NCBI GenBank assembly: GCA_964475205.1
Contig: CAYYVQ010000019.1
Span: 1 to 40,223, forward strand
DNA from: CAYSRM01 sp964475205
GTDB lineage: Bacteria > Verrucomicrobiota > Kiritimatiellia > UBA8416 > CAYSRM01
Reading direction: 5' to 3'
Length of the DNA: 40,223 bases
The translations under genes and the position numbers were made by a program. Below the pieces are notes generated by a model. It ran no database searches. It had not been told where the DNA came from and saw nothing but the letters and a program-made list of their open reading frames with translations. The first letter of the stretch is position 1; every line of letters starts with the position of its first letter. Of the stretch, positions 7,517-16,594 are shown one piece after another.

Positions 7517-9266
7517 TCACAGCCGGATCAGAAAAGCAGGGGCTATGGCTGCGTCCACTCTTACCGCAGCCCTCAAGGAGGGTTCATGGGAGGGGCATCT
7601 TTCAAGCAGCGCGCTGGCAACCGCAGTGTCATGTTTTGCTCTTTCACGCCGCTCCCGGAAAGATCATCTGCCTGAGATACAACGGTCATTGCAATGGCTG
7701 GCACAAAATCAGAACCGTGATGGCGGATGGGGCGACACACCTGCAAGCAGAAGCAATATTTCAACCACGTTGCTGGTCCTTGCCGCATACGAGGATTCTG
7801 ATGGAGGCAGCTTTGGCCGACAGAAGGCTCTTGCCCGGACATGGGTGAAAAGAGCGGCGGGTGAATTTGAGCCGGAGAGCATAGCTTCGGCAGTCAGAAA
7901 AAGGTATGGGAATGACCTGACATTTTCCACGCCCATTCTTTCCGTGTGCGCACTTGCGGGCATCCTGGGAGAGGAAGACCGCGCATGGCCCCTGGTGCCG
8001 CAGCTCCCGTTCGACCTGCTGTTCCTGCCTTCGGGCTTGTGCCGCTGCGGTCTGCTCAGGGTTGTAAGTTACGCCCTGCCTGCGTTAGTTGCCTTTGGCG
8101 TACTTCGACATGTCCGCCACCGTTCGCCGGGCCTGTTCAGGCCAAAGGCCAGGGACGCTCTTATCCAGCGGGCGCTTCGCAGACTGGACAGAATGCAGCC
8201 TGCCAGCGGCGGATTTCTTGAAGCGCAGCCGCTCACCGGATTTGTTGTCGGCTCGCTTTGCGCGGCGGGCTATTCCTCGTTGGAGGTTGTAAACAGGGGG
8301 TGCAGGTTCCTTCTGGATACCCAGCGGCCTGACGGGAGTTGGCCTGTAGACGTCAACCTGAGAACATGGCTTACATCCCTGTCTTCAATCGCTTTGACAG
8401 CCGGGGAGAAACAAAAGTATTTGTTGTCAACAGAACAAAAAGATCAGGTCGTGCGCTGGCTACTAAATGCGCGTGTCACTGCCCCCGACCCGATGACCGG
8501 GGCCAGAGATGGTTGGTCATGGACAGACCTTCCCGGAGGAACTCCGGATGCAGACGATACCAGCGCCGCGATGATTGCCTTGAGGCATCTTGACGCCGGA
8601 GGCCCGGAAGTTGAACATGCTGTTAAATCAGCCTCGGCCTGGCTGATGGGCCTGCAGAACAGGGACGGAGGCATTCCAACTTTCTGCAAGGGATGGACCG
8701 GATTGCATTTTGACAGGAGTTGCCCGGATATAACTGCACACGCCGTGCACTCACTGTCCCTGTGGCCCCAGTGTTCAGCCGCGGCAGGCAGACGTTTTTT
8801 TGGCCGGGCTGTAAGGTATCTGCGCCAGACTCAAAAGCGGGACGGGTCATGGGAGCCATTGTGGTTTGGCAACGAATCTGTGCCGGGTATGGGCAATCCT
8901 GTTTTCGGGACAGGCCGTGTTGTCAGCGAGTTGTCAACCATGACAGGCCGTTTCCCGGAACTGGGCGCATCGATTGCTCTGGGGCGCGATTTTCTTGTCC
9001 GGATGCAGAATCAAGACGGAGGCTGGGGCGGGCGAGCCGGCGTTGCTTCCACGGTCGAAGAAACATCGACAGCCCTCACTGCGCTTGCAGGGTCGGATAA
9101 CCATGAAGCCGTTAGCCGCGGTCTTGACTGGCTTTCAGAAAAAATACTTGGATCTCGAGGCGTGCCCGAACCAGCGCCAATAGGGTTGTACTTTGCAAGC
9201 CTCTGGTATGCCGAATCCCTCTATCCCATTATTTTCGCAGTAAAAGTGTTCCGGTTTTTTTCTTGA
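7509..9266 (+). CDS. class II terpene cyclase, squalene-hopene cyclase-like
   Basis: A 585-residue protein with the hallmarks of squalene-hopene cyclases: the proton-donating DXDD motif as PDADDT (Asp347-Ala-Asp349-Asp350) and repeated QW motifs (QNRDGGW 68-74, QRPDGSW 272-278, QNRDGGI from 383, QKRDGSW from 442, QNQDGGW from 500). It also has the conserved SCPDITAHA block (404-412) and a GTG-containing segment near 467. A hydrophobic stretch at about 164-200 corresponds to the membrane-dipping region of the family, so monotopic membrane association is likely. It is slightly shorter than classical SHCs (about 630). The ATG overlaps the previous stop by 8 bp, indicating translational coupling. 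No squalene synthase gene is in the operon, so the substrate may be a linear polyprenyl made by the upstream synthase, or squalene made elsewhere. The cyclase assignment is firm; the product is unknown. Confidence 0.88.
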   Translation: MVDHSRIRKAGAMAASTLTAALKEGSWEGHLSSSALATAVSCFALSRRSRKDHLPEIQRSLQWLAQNQNRDGGWGDTPASRSNISTTLLVLAAYEDSDGGSFGRQKALARTWVKRAAGEFEPESIASAVRKRYGNDLTFSTPILSVCALAGILGEEDRAWPLVPQLPFDLLFLPSGLCRCGLLRVVSYALPALVAFGVLRHVRHRSPGLFRPKARDALIQRALRRLDRMQPASGGFLEAQPLTGFVVGSLCAAGYSSLEVVNRGCRFLLDTQRPDGSWPVDVNLRTWLTSLSSIALTAGEKQKYLLSTEQKDQVVRWLLNARVTAPDPMTGARDGWSWTDLPGGTPDADDTSAAMIALRHLDAGGPEVEHAVKSASAWLMGLQNRDGGIPTFCKGWTGLHFDRSCPDITAHAVHSLSLWPQCSAAAGRRFFGRAVRYLRQTQKRDGSWEPLWFGNESVPGMGNPVFGTGRVVSELSTMTGRFPELGASIALGRDFLVRMQNQDGGWGGRAGVASTVEETSTALTALAGSDNHEAVSRGLDWLSEKILGSRGVPEPAPIGLYFASLWYAESLYPIIFAVKVFRFFS

Positions 9267-9428
9267 TCCCAGCTCTATTAAGCGTACCTTACTGCTTGAG
9301 TCCAATATCCCCCGAAGACTGCCAGTTCTTGATTTCCGGCAGGACGCGTGCAGATGTGTTAGTGGGCAAGCTCTTACACACCTGCATACCCACCATTTGG
9401 GTTGCGGATGAAGGCCGCGTAGGGGAAA

Positions 9429-9493
9429 CCACCGATGACACTGATATTCGCCGGCAGGGCCGGCGATATTCGTGAAATCAGTGTAGTCCGTGG
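9429..9493. repeat. imperfect inverted repeat upstream of typA
   Basis: The left arm (9429-9455, starting CCACCGATGACACTGAT) and right arm (9459-9493) are imperfect reverse complements sharing CACTGAT and an inner perfect GCCGGC core, with an 8-bp size difference. It looks like a dispersed REP-type palindrome. A perfect -10-like TATAAT (9494-9499) abuts the right arm and may start typA transcription, though I see no matching -35. The remaining 9267-9428 holds nothing I recognise. Confidence 0.5.
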
Positions 9494-9559
9494 TATAATT
9501 CACTGGGTGTTGTGTTCTCCCTAGAAAAAGATATGAACAGCTCTTAAAGAAGAAAGTGT

Positions 9560-11371
9560 ATGAGAAACATCAGTATGAATGAAACCGCTAAAATAAGAAA
9601 CGTTGCCATTGTTGCCCATGTTGACCACGGGAAGACAACGCTTGTAGATCAGCTCTTCAGGCAGAGCGGTTTGTTCCGTGAAAATCAGCAGGTGGCCGAG
9701 CGACTTATGGATTCAATGGACCTGGAGCGCGAGCGGGGCATTACGATTACCTCTAAAAACGGCTCTTTCCTTTATAATGGCCACCGGGTCAACATTATTG
9801 ACACGCCCGGCCATGCGGATTTCGGCGGTCAGGTTGAGCGCGTATTAAGGATGGCGGACGGCGCCCTGCTCCTGGTTGATGCGCAGGAGGGGCCTATGCC
9901 TCAAACTTATTTTGTGCTGAAGAAGGCCCTTGCGTTGCACCTTCCGATTGTGGTTGTTATCAACAAGATAGATAAGCCGGACGCAAGACCCGATTGGGTG
10001 GTTGACCAGGTCTTTGATCTTTTTGTCAGGCTTGAAGCGCCTCACGACATACTTGATTTTCCTGTCCTTTATGCGTCTTCAAAGGAGGGTTTTGCGTCTG
10101 ATGAGCCCCACAGGCGGGGCAAAGATATGAAACTTCTGTTTGACGCAATTATTGAACATATACCGCACCCTTCAGGGCAAAGAGGTGATGCGTTTCAGCT
10201 CCAGGTCAGTTCCATAGACTACAGCACTTTTCTGGGCCGGCTGGGTATAGGCAAGATTACAGGAGGCGAAGCCCGTATTAACATGCCGGTCGTAGTTTCT
10301 ACGCGTGATGGGGAACTGGTTGCTTCCCAGATTACAAAACTATACAGGTTTGAAGGCAGCGCAAAAATTGAGACCGATAGTGCGTCCGTGGGCGATATAG
10401 TCGCCGTAGCCGGAGTCGACGATGTTACTGTCGGCAATACATACACCTGTCCCGAGCGGCCAAGGCCGCTCAAGACATTTGAAGTGGATCCGCCCAGTTT
10501 GAGTATGATTTTTATGCATAATGATTCTCCGTTCGCAGGCAGGGAGGGTAAATTCGTTACAGCTTCCAACCTTGAGACTCGTTTGAAGCGGGAGATTCTC
10601 AGCGACGTGGCGTTACGGGTGGAAGAGAATCCTGACGGGCGGGGGTTCAAGGTTTCCGGAAGAGGTGAACTTCATCTTTCAGTTCTCATAGAAAAAATGA
10701 GGAGGGAAGGCTATGAGTTCCAGGTTTCGTGTCCGAGGGTCATATTTCGCGAGGAAAACGGTTCGACTCTTGAACCGTACGAACTCGCTGCCGTAGATGT
10801 TCCGGAGGAATATTCGGGTGTTGTAATTCAAAAGCTCAATTCTCGGCGGGGGCAGCTGATTGAAATGTCGGGTCACAAGGGCGTAACGCGTCTTCAATAC
10901 AGGATTCCGTCTCGAGGTTTGCTTGGATTCCGTCCGGAGTTTATGAGCGACACCAAGGGGTTGGGATTGATATCGTATGTTTTCCTGGAGTACGGGCCTT
11001 ATGCAGGTGATATGCGCAACCGGAAGAACGGTGTTCTTGTTTCAATGCAGAACTGCACCACCATTGCATATGCGCTTTTCAATCTCCAACGGCGCGGTAA
11101 AATGTTTCTGTCCCCAGGTGTTCCTGTATACAGGGGCCAGATAATCGGCGAGCATGCCCGGGGTAATGACCTGGTTGTTAATCCTGCGAAGGGGAAACAG
11201 CTTACAAATATGCGCGCGGCGGGTTCAGACGAAAACGTGTTGCTTACCCCTCCCGCGGTCATGAGTCTTGAGGACTGCATTTCTTACATCAATGAGGATG
11301 AGCTGGTTGAGGTTACACCCGAGAGTATCCGTCTTCGGAAAATTACAACCAACCTCAAAGAGATATCCTGA
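9560..11371 (+). CDS. typA: translational GTPase TypA/BipA
   Basis: A ribosome-associated GTPase of the EF-G superfamily, 603 residues, the usual length of the family (about 600-615). The G domain is intact: G1 AHVDHGKTT (19-27), a switch I region with RGITI, G3 DTPGH, and G4 NKID. The C-terminal half has the EF-G domain III/V-like elements and the BipA-specific C-terminal domain (GRGELHLS, YRIPSRGLLGF, KGKQLTNMRA). In the families studied it assists 50S assembly and adaptation to cold and stress. ATG 9560 has AAGAAAG upstream; a second in-frame ATG at 9575 would remove five residues. It is a single gene between the terpenoid operon and a convergent sulfatase. Confidence 0.95.
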   Translation: MRNISMNETAKIRNVAIVAHVDHGKTTLVDQLFRQSGLFRENQQVAERLMDSMDLERERGITITSKNGSFLYNGHRVNIIDTPGHADFGGQVERVLRMADGALLLVDAQEGPMPQTYFVLKKALALHLPIVVVINKIDKPDARPDWVVDQVFDLFVRLEAPHDILDFPVLYASSKEGFASDEPHRRGKDMKLLFDAIIEHIPHPSGQRGDAFQLQVSSIDYSTFLGRLGIGKITGGEARINMPVVVSTRDGELVASQITKLYRFEGSAKIETDSASVGDIVAVAGVDDVTVGNTYTCPERPRPLKTFEVDPPSLSMIFMHNDSPFAGREGKFVTASNLETRLKREILSDVALRVEENPDGRGFKVSGRGELHLSVLIEKMRREGYEFQVSCPRVIFREENGSTLEPYELAAVDVPEEYSGVVIQKLNSRRGQLIEMSGHKGVTRLQYRIPSRGLLGFRPEFMSDTKGLGLISYVFLEYGPYAGDMRNRKNGVLVSMQNCTTIAYALFNLQRRGKMFLSPGVPVYRGQIIGEHARGNDLVVNPAKGKQLTNMRAAGSDENVLLTPPAVMSLEDCISYINEDELVEVTPESIRLRKITTNLKEIS

Positions 11372-11405
11372 ATATCCGGCAATTCCAGGGCTGCCGAATT
11401 GAGGT

Positions 11406-12863
11406 CTATCTTGTGCGCCGGGTACTGAGCAGCTCTTGGAGTCTGGCGCCCATCTCCTTTACGGTTTCTTGATTCTCTGCGGCTATATTTGATTGCTGAC
11501 CGATATCTTCGGAAAGATCGTAAAGCTGAGGTTTACCGGAATTTCCCAGTTCTATATTTGTGTTTTTATTGATTGCCGGTCCATTGTGGGGCGGGATGAA
11601 CGCGAGTGTGTCCCGGTGAAGTATAGTCTGATGGTTCATTCCTTCGGCGATCAGTTCGTGTCTTCCCGGCGTTCCAGGATCAATCATTGCGTCCATCAGG
11701 TCAAGGCTGTCCGGCGCGGCGTCTTCTGGCAGGTCAACATTCGTGAGCGAAGCGAACGAGGCAAGAAAATCCACATGGCAGACCATATTTGATGAGCGGC
11801 CCGGCTTGATCCTTTCCGGCCAGCGCATGATGAAGGGCACTCTTGTGCCGCCGTCGAATTTGCTGTATTTGCCGCCGCGCAGCGGGCCTGCGGGCTTGTG
11901 GTCTCCGCAGAGTTCTACGGCTTTGTCTTTGTATCCATCGTCCAGCACGGGGCCATTGTCGCTTGAGAAGATCACTATCGTATTTTCTCTGAGGCCCTGT
12001 TTATCCAGCGCCTCGAGCATGCGTCCGACGCACCAGTCCATTTCCGCTATAACATCTCCGCGCGGGCCCAGGCCTGTTGAGCCGCGAAAACGTTTTGATG
12101 GAACCCTCGGCACATGGGGTTGGTGGAAGGCGTAATACAGGAAGAAAGGCTTATCCTTGTTGTCGGACACGAATGAAACCGCTTTATCGAGAAACCTTTC
12201 GGCCATTTCATCATCTTTCCACAAGGCCGAATTGCCTCCGCGCATATAACCTATCCGGCTGATTCCATTGACAATTGTGCCGTCGTGTCCATGGCTGTAA
12301 TGCATGTTGAGCATGTCCGGATTTTCACGGCCGGACGGGGTTGAGGGGAAAGGATTTTCTTTGCCGTACGAAATGGCGATTGGATCGTCGGGATCCAGTC
12401 CGGCCACTTTGTCCTGGTCGATGTACACGCACGGAACCCGGTCGTTGGTGGCAGGGAATATGAAGGAGTAGTCGAAACCGATGTCCAGGGGGGCGCCCTT
12501 TATCCGGCGGTTCCAGTCTACATTTCCGTCACCGATGCCGAGGTGCCATTTGCCCACAACGCCTGTAGTGTATCCTGAGGACTTGAGCATTGACGGCAAT
12601 GTTGTCATATCCGGAGAGATGAGAGAAGGCGCATTACCCGGGAGGATGCTGGCTTCGGGTTTGCGCCATGGATAGGCGCCGGTCAGCAAGCTGTACCGGG
12701 AAGGCGTACATGTCGCCGCTGTTGCGTAACCTCGGTCGAATTGCATTCCTTCCGCAGCCAGCCGGTCTATGTTCGGGGTTGGAATGGCAGTTCCGCCGTA
12801 GCAAGCGACATCGCCGAATCCCAGGTCGTCTGCGTACATTATGATTATATTCGGTTTTGCCAT
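11406..12863 (-). CDS. S1-family sulfatase, cytoplasmic
   Basis: Hydrolyses sulfate esters. The 485-residue protein has the maturation motif CTPSR (Cys52), whose Cys becomes formylglycine, followed by YSLLTG. The metal site shows Asp12-Asp13 in YADDLG and a later SSDNG motif, and GKWHLG is present. There is no signal peptide: the metal-binding strand begins at residue 4, so the enzyme should be cytoplasmic, unlike most secreted family members. It is the second gene of an operon, 25 nt after the beta-galactosidase stop. The pair fits stepwise desulfation and cleavage of imported sulfated galacto-oligosaccharides. An anaerobic sulfatase-maturating enzyme or FGE is needed but not encoded here; the radical SAM protein at 3665 is not obviously one. 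The exact substrate cannot be read from sequence. Confidence 0.92.
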   Translation of the reverse strand: MAKPNIIIMYADDLGFGDVACYGGTAIPTPNIDRLAAEGMQFDRGYATAATCTPSRYSLLTGAYPWRKPEASILPGNAPSLISPDMTTLPSMLKSSGYTTGVVGKWHLGIGDGNVDWNRRIKGAPLDIGFDYSFIFPATNDRVPCVYIDQDKVAGLDPDDPIAISYGKENPFPSTPSGRENPDMLNMHYSHGHDGTIVNGISRIGYMRGGNSALWKDDEMAERFLDKAVSFVSDNKDKPFFLYYAFHQPHVPRVPSKRFRGSTGLGPRGDVIAEMDWCVGRMLEALDKQGLRENTIVIFSSDNGPVLDDGYKDKAVELCGDHKPAGPLRGGKYSKFDGGTRVPFIMRWPERIKPGRSSNMVCHVDFLASFASLTNVDLPEDAAPDSLDLMDAMIDPGTPGRHELIAEGMNHQTILHRDTLAFIPPHNGPAINKNTNIELGNSGKPQLYDLSEDIGQQSNIAAENQETVKEMGARLQELLSTRRTR

Positions 12864-12888
12864 GTTATGATTCTTTAGTTAAGTTTGA

Positions 12889-15800
12889 TCATATCGCGAA
12901 GCGCCTGGGCGGGCGACCGGCGAGCGGAATGATTGTATAGCGTAAGCGATAGCCGCCCGGATGAATTTTGTATTTCTCAAGAGTGTCAGGCCCGCAACTT
13001 GCAGTGCCCAGTCCGCGCTGGCGGGCATCGATCAATACTGTAATTTCATCACGTCGCTTCAATTCAAAAGTGTGATATGCGCCGGTTAAATCCTGCGGCG
13101 TAAAATGGTGGGCGCTGAATCCGAAACTATCGCCGCATTTTTGGAATTGAATGCCCGTTTTGTCTGCGCCGCGAAGGCTGAACCAAGAGACATCTTCCTT
13201 GTTTCCGTTTTCCTGTGGAACGATATAAGGGAAGTACTGCTCATCCACAGTGCCTCTATAGTGTCCGATATCAGCCGCTGTCTTGCGATCGCTGTAGCTT
13301 TCGAATGGACCTCGCCCAAACCAGTCGAGCCGTTCAAACCCGCCGGGAAGTGTCATCTGCACTCCAAGCCTTGGCACATCCGGCATTCCCTCAACGAAGC
13401 CGAATGTATGCTCGCAGTAAATCAACCCCTGTGGGGTGAACTTGTATGCATTATGGACGTTAAATGAACCTGTTCGTTTTGCGCAGCTATAGGTTGCCTT
13501 GCTTGTGAGGAGGAAGTCGTTGCCTGATTTTCTGGCTGATACCTTATCCACGCTCATCTTCAATTTGTCATAGCCCGCCTTGCACCAGCGGCCCAGGGGT
13601 TTCCAGTCTGCGCGCCACTGCTCCTCTTTGCCTTTGACCCCATCATTATCCAGCGGTCCCCGCCAGATATTGAATGAGGGTCCGTTCATAATCAGCATGT
13701 TGCCTTTTTGGCTTACTGAACGGATCGAGCCGAGTTTTTGGTCAATCACAACATCTATGCCGCTCTCGCCCATGCTTAGCCGGTTGCCTTTTAACTGGAC
13801 TGTTGCGCCGGTTCCACGTCTTTCAGGATTTGCCGGAGGCAATTGTCTGCCGCCTTTGAACGGCAGTCGGATCTGCTCTCGCGCAACCTCGTGTCCGCGT
13901 TTACACCAAGGCTGCTTTTCCTTTGTTCTAAAAATTATTTTCAGCCATGCTTCCTGGCCTTTGAGCATGGCCGGTTTTTTTAGGGGGAGCTTTATAGCGG
14001 TTCCGCTTTGAGGGGCAAGTTGCAACGCCGGAATGTTTCCCTTTTGCGCGGGTTTTCCGTCAACTTCGATAATCCATGCGCCTTCAAGCCAATCAAGGGA
14101 TTTAAAGAATTGCGCATTGAAAACATGAATCTCGCCGTTTGATATTTTGCCGGCTGATATCCATACCGGCTGTGCGATCCGTTTGAATTCATTCATCTGT
14201 GGCTTGATGGAGCGGTCAGGCATGATCATGCCGTTGCAGCAGAAGTTGACATCATTTGGTTCGTCCCCGAAATCGCCGCCATAGGCCCAATATTCCAGGC
14301 CGGTACCTGAATCTGTTTTCCTGATGCCCTGCTCGATCCAATCCCAGATAAAACCTCCCTGTAATCCATGATAGGCATAGATAGTGTCCCAGTAGTCCTT
14401 CAGACAACCGCATGAGTTTCCCATTGCATGCGCATATTCGCTCATAATAAACGGCCGCCGCGCATCTTTGTCCTTGTTTTCGGCAGTGGCGAAATCAAGT
14501 AAGGATTGTATCTTCGGATACATCGGGTTCTGGAGATCGTTGGAACGCGCGCCGCCTTGATCATAGATGCTTCTGCTCTGTGTCCATTTTTGCTTAAGGG
14601 CATTTTCGTTATGAAGAATGCGACTTGTGTCGTACCCCCTTACCCAATCGGCGGCGATATCATGATTTTGGCCATATCCCGACTCGTTGCCCAGGCTCCA
14701 TGCGATAACACACGGATGGTTCTTGTCCCTTTGAACCATGCGCTGGATCCGCTCCAGAAAAGGCTTTTGCCAGCGGGGATCTCGACACAATGTCTTGTAG
14801 TTTGCGTGTGACTCGATATTGGCCTCGTCCACAACCAGTATTCCGTACTCATCGCATAGATCAAGCCATTGCGGATCATTCGGGTAGTGCGCGGTCCTGA
14901 CGGCATTGAAATTGTATTGCTTGAGCAGGCGAATTTCCTTGATCATTGCTTCGCGGGAAACAGTTTTTCCTGTGTCCGGATCATGATCATGCCTGTTTAC
15001 GCCCCGAATATAGACCGGTTGCCCGTTAAGCAGAAGAGAACGGTCCTTTACCTCTACACTGCGAAAGCCCACCCTGCATGAGGTATGTTCAATAAGGGCG
15101 TCTTTCTCATCTTTAAGGGCCAGCACAAGGGTGTAAAGATCGGGGCATTCATCGGACCAGAGCGACGGACGCTTTATTTTCACAGCAAGCGTTCCTTCAT
15201 AATACTGCCGCCTGTAGGAGTTGCTTATTTTTATGCCCGCAGGCGATGCCAGCGCCGGTTTTCCGTCAGGGTCGAATAAATGGGCTTCGACAGTATGCGA
15301 TAGCTCATGGCCCGCGTTGGCGCATTCATTATCAAAGATCCTGGGTTCGCAGGTAAAATGGAGCGATACTTTTACCGAAAGAACACCGTCCTTGTAGTTG
15401 TTGTCCAGTCGGCCCCTGGCAAACACATCTGCAATGCTGACAGTATCAATGCTTTTAAGCGTTACCGACCGGTGGATTCCAGCCATCCACCAGTGATCCT
15501 GATCCTCGATATAGGAACCATCGCTATAGCGTATGCACAGCACAGTCAAAATATTTTCACCTGCATGCAAGTATGCGCTGATATCAAATTCCGTCGGCAA
15601 TCTGCTGTCTTTTCCCATTCCTACGAATGTGCCGTTGAGCATTACGCTAAAGCAGCTTTCAACACCACCGAATTCAATAATAGTGCGACGGTTCTTCCAG
15701 CTTTCCGGAATGGTGAAGCTTCTGCGGTAAAGACCTGTGGGGTTGTGTTTTTCAGGAACGCATGGCGGGTTATTCGAAAAAGGCATTTGTACATTTGTAT

Positions 15801-16089
15801 AGTGAGGTTTATCCCAACCCTGCATAGTCCAATTGCCAGGCACACGGATAGGTGTCCACTTTCCCGTTGCCTGCGGGTCAAGGTCCGATTTCCTGACCGA
15901 ATCAGGTCGTTTGAAATAGCGGAATTCCCAGTTGCCGTCCAGGGATTTGACCCATGGTGAACGCTGGGGCTTGCAGGTTCTGGCCTGTGCCATGGTTCGG
16001 TATGGGGCCAATGTCGCATGCATTGGGAGCCGGTTGATACCTGTTAATTCCGGGGTTTCCCAGTAGTTTGGAAAATTATGAAGATTCAT
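12889..16089 (-). CDS. beta-galactosidase, GH2 LacZ type
   Basis: A 1066-residue glycoside hydrolase family 2 enzyme with LacZ-like architecture: N-terminal jelly-roll (about 45-215), immunoglobulin-like domain, TIM barrel (about 340-640), a second Ig domain, and the C-terminal Bgal_small domain (about 780-1060). The acid/base is Glu469 in SLGNESGYG, the nucleophile is Glu551 in MSEYAHAMGNS, and GVNRHDHDP precedes the barrel strands. Length and order match E. coli LacZ (about 1023). There is no signal peptide, so it acts in the cytoplasm on imported oligosaccharides. It is the first gene of an operon with the sulfatase. GH2 enzymes also include beta-glucuronidases and mannosidases, but the LacZ-type C-terminal domain favours beta-galactosidase. 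Confidence 0.93.
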   Translation of the reverse strand: MNLHNFPNYWETPELTGINRLPMHATLAPYRTMAQARTCKPQRSPWVKSLDGNWEFRYFKRPDSVRKSDLDPQATGKWTPIRVPGNWTMQGWDKPHYTNVQMPFSNNPPCVPEKHNPTGLYRRSFTIPESWKNRRTIIEFGGVESCFSVMLNGTFVGMGKDSRLPTEFDISAYLHAGENILTVLCIRYSDGSYIEDQDHWWMAGIHRSVTLKSIDTVSIADVFARGRLDNNYKDGVLSVKVSLHFTCEPRIFDNECANAGHELSHTVEAHLFDPDGKPALASPAGIKISNSYRRQYYEGTLAVKIKRPSLWSDECPDLYTLVLALKDEKDALIEHTSCRVGFRSVEVKDRSLLLNGQPVYIRGVNRHDHDPDTGKTVSREAMIKEIRLLKQYNFNAVRTAHYPNDPQWLDLCDEYGILVVDEANIESHANYKTLCRDPRWQKPFLERIQRMVQRDKNHPCVIAWSLGNESGYGQNHDIAADWVRGYDTSRILHNENALKQKWTQSRSIYDQGGARSNDLQNPMYPKIQSLLDFATAENKDKDARRPFIMSEYAHAMGNSCGCLKDYWDTIYAYHGLQGGFIWDWIEQGIRKTDSGTGLEYWAYGGDFGDEPNDVNFCCNGMIMPDRSIKPQMNEFKRIAQPVWISAGKISNGEIHVFNAQFFKSLDWLEGAWIIEVDGKPAQKGNIPALQLAPQSGTAIKLPLKKPAMLKGQEAWLKIIFRTKEKQPWCKRGHEVAREQIRLPFKGGRQLPPANPERRGTGATVQLKGNRLSMGESGIDVVIDQKLGSIRSVSQKGNMLIMNGPSFNIWRGPLDNDGVKGKEEQWRADWKPLGRWCKAGYDKLKMSVDKVSARKSGNDFLLTSKATYSCAKRTGSFNVHNAYKFTPQGLIYCEHTFGFVEGMPDVPRLGVQMTLPGGFERLDWFGRGPFESYSDRKTAADIGHYRGTVDEQYFPYIVPQENGNKEDVSWFSLRGADKTGIQFQKCGDSFGFSAHHFTPQDLTGAYHTFELKRRDEITVLIDARQRGLGTASCGPDTLEKYKIHPGGYRLRYTIIPLAGRPPRRFAI

Positions 16090-16120
16090 TGTCGTTCTCT
16101 TGCTCTACTTGAAGCTCTAT

Positions 16121-16149
16121 AAAATAGTAATTAAAACATGTTGCTTCAA
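16121..16149 (-). promoter_or_regulatory. putative promoter of the beta-galactosidase-sulfatase operon
   Basis: On the minus strand TTGAAG (16149-16144) and TATTTT (16126-16121) are separated by 17 nt, about 32 nt upstream of the ATG. Both hexamers are imperfect. A separate TTGACA (16166-16161, minus) has no partner at the right distance. Confidence 0.4.
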
Positions 16150-16255
16150 AGCTTAGACATTGTCAACTTTGATGACACATAACCGCGGACAATTGGTTTT
16201 GGAGTTTGCGCCAAATCGCGGGTTGAGGCTACAGATTCCGCCTCCATGGGAGGGC

Positions 16256-16582
16256 TCACTTGATCATTACCAGCAGCATTTTAAAGCGTGTTTCCGCCTG
16301 TACGTCATGGGGGACGTTGGCCGGCATTATGACCATTTCTCCTTTCTTTGCCTTCACCTTATCGCCGCCGATGCTCAATGTAGCTTCGCCGTCGAGGATG
16401 TACACTGTGGCGTCGTAGGGCGAGGTATGTTCGCTCAGGTTCTGTCCGGCATCGAAAGCGAACAGCGTGAGCGAACCTGTTGCTTTGCTGAAAAGAGTCT
16501 TGCTTACAACAGCGTCCTCTGAATAATCTACATGTTCTGCCAGGTTGACTGGCCGTCCTTTTATGTCTTTATTATCTTTCAT
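16256..16582 (-). CDS. small cupin-domain protein
   Basis: A 108-residue single-domain cupin. Motif 1 is SEHTSPYDATVYILDGEATL and motif 2 is MPANVPHDV, each with a candidate metal His (in EHT and PHDV). The usual Glu of motif 1 is not obvious, so the metal site may be partial. It lies 12 nt downstream of cysK and is the last gene of the nifU-nifS-cysK-cupin operon. A role in sulfur-compound chemistry is possible, but nothing in the sequence specifies a reaction. A sugar-binding regulatory role is unlikely because there is no DNA-binding domain. Confidence 0.8.
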   Translation of the reverse strand: MKDNKDIKGRPVNLAEHVDYSEDAVVSKTLFSKATGSLTLFAFDAGQNLSEHTSPYDATVYILDGEATLSIGGDKVKAKKGEMVIMPANVPHDVQAETRFKMLLVMIK

Positions 16583-16594
16583 ATTTGCTCCGGG

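Noticed and set aside
15307..15960. 217-codon plus-strand ORF antisense to the beta-galactosidase
   Set aside because: Shadow of a strongly supported GH2 gene; no domain, signal or Shine-Dalgarno.
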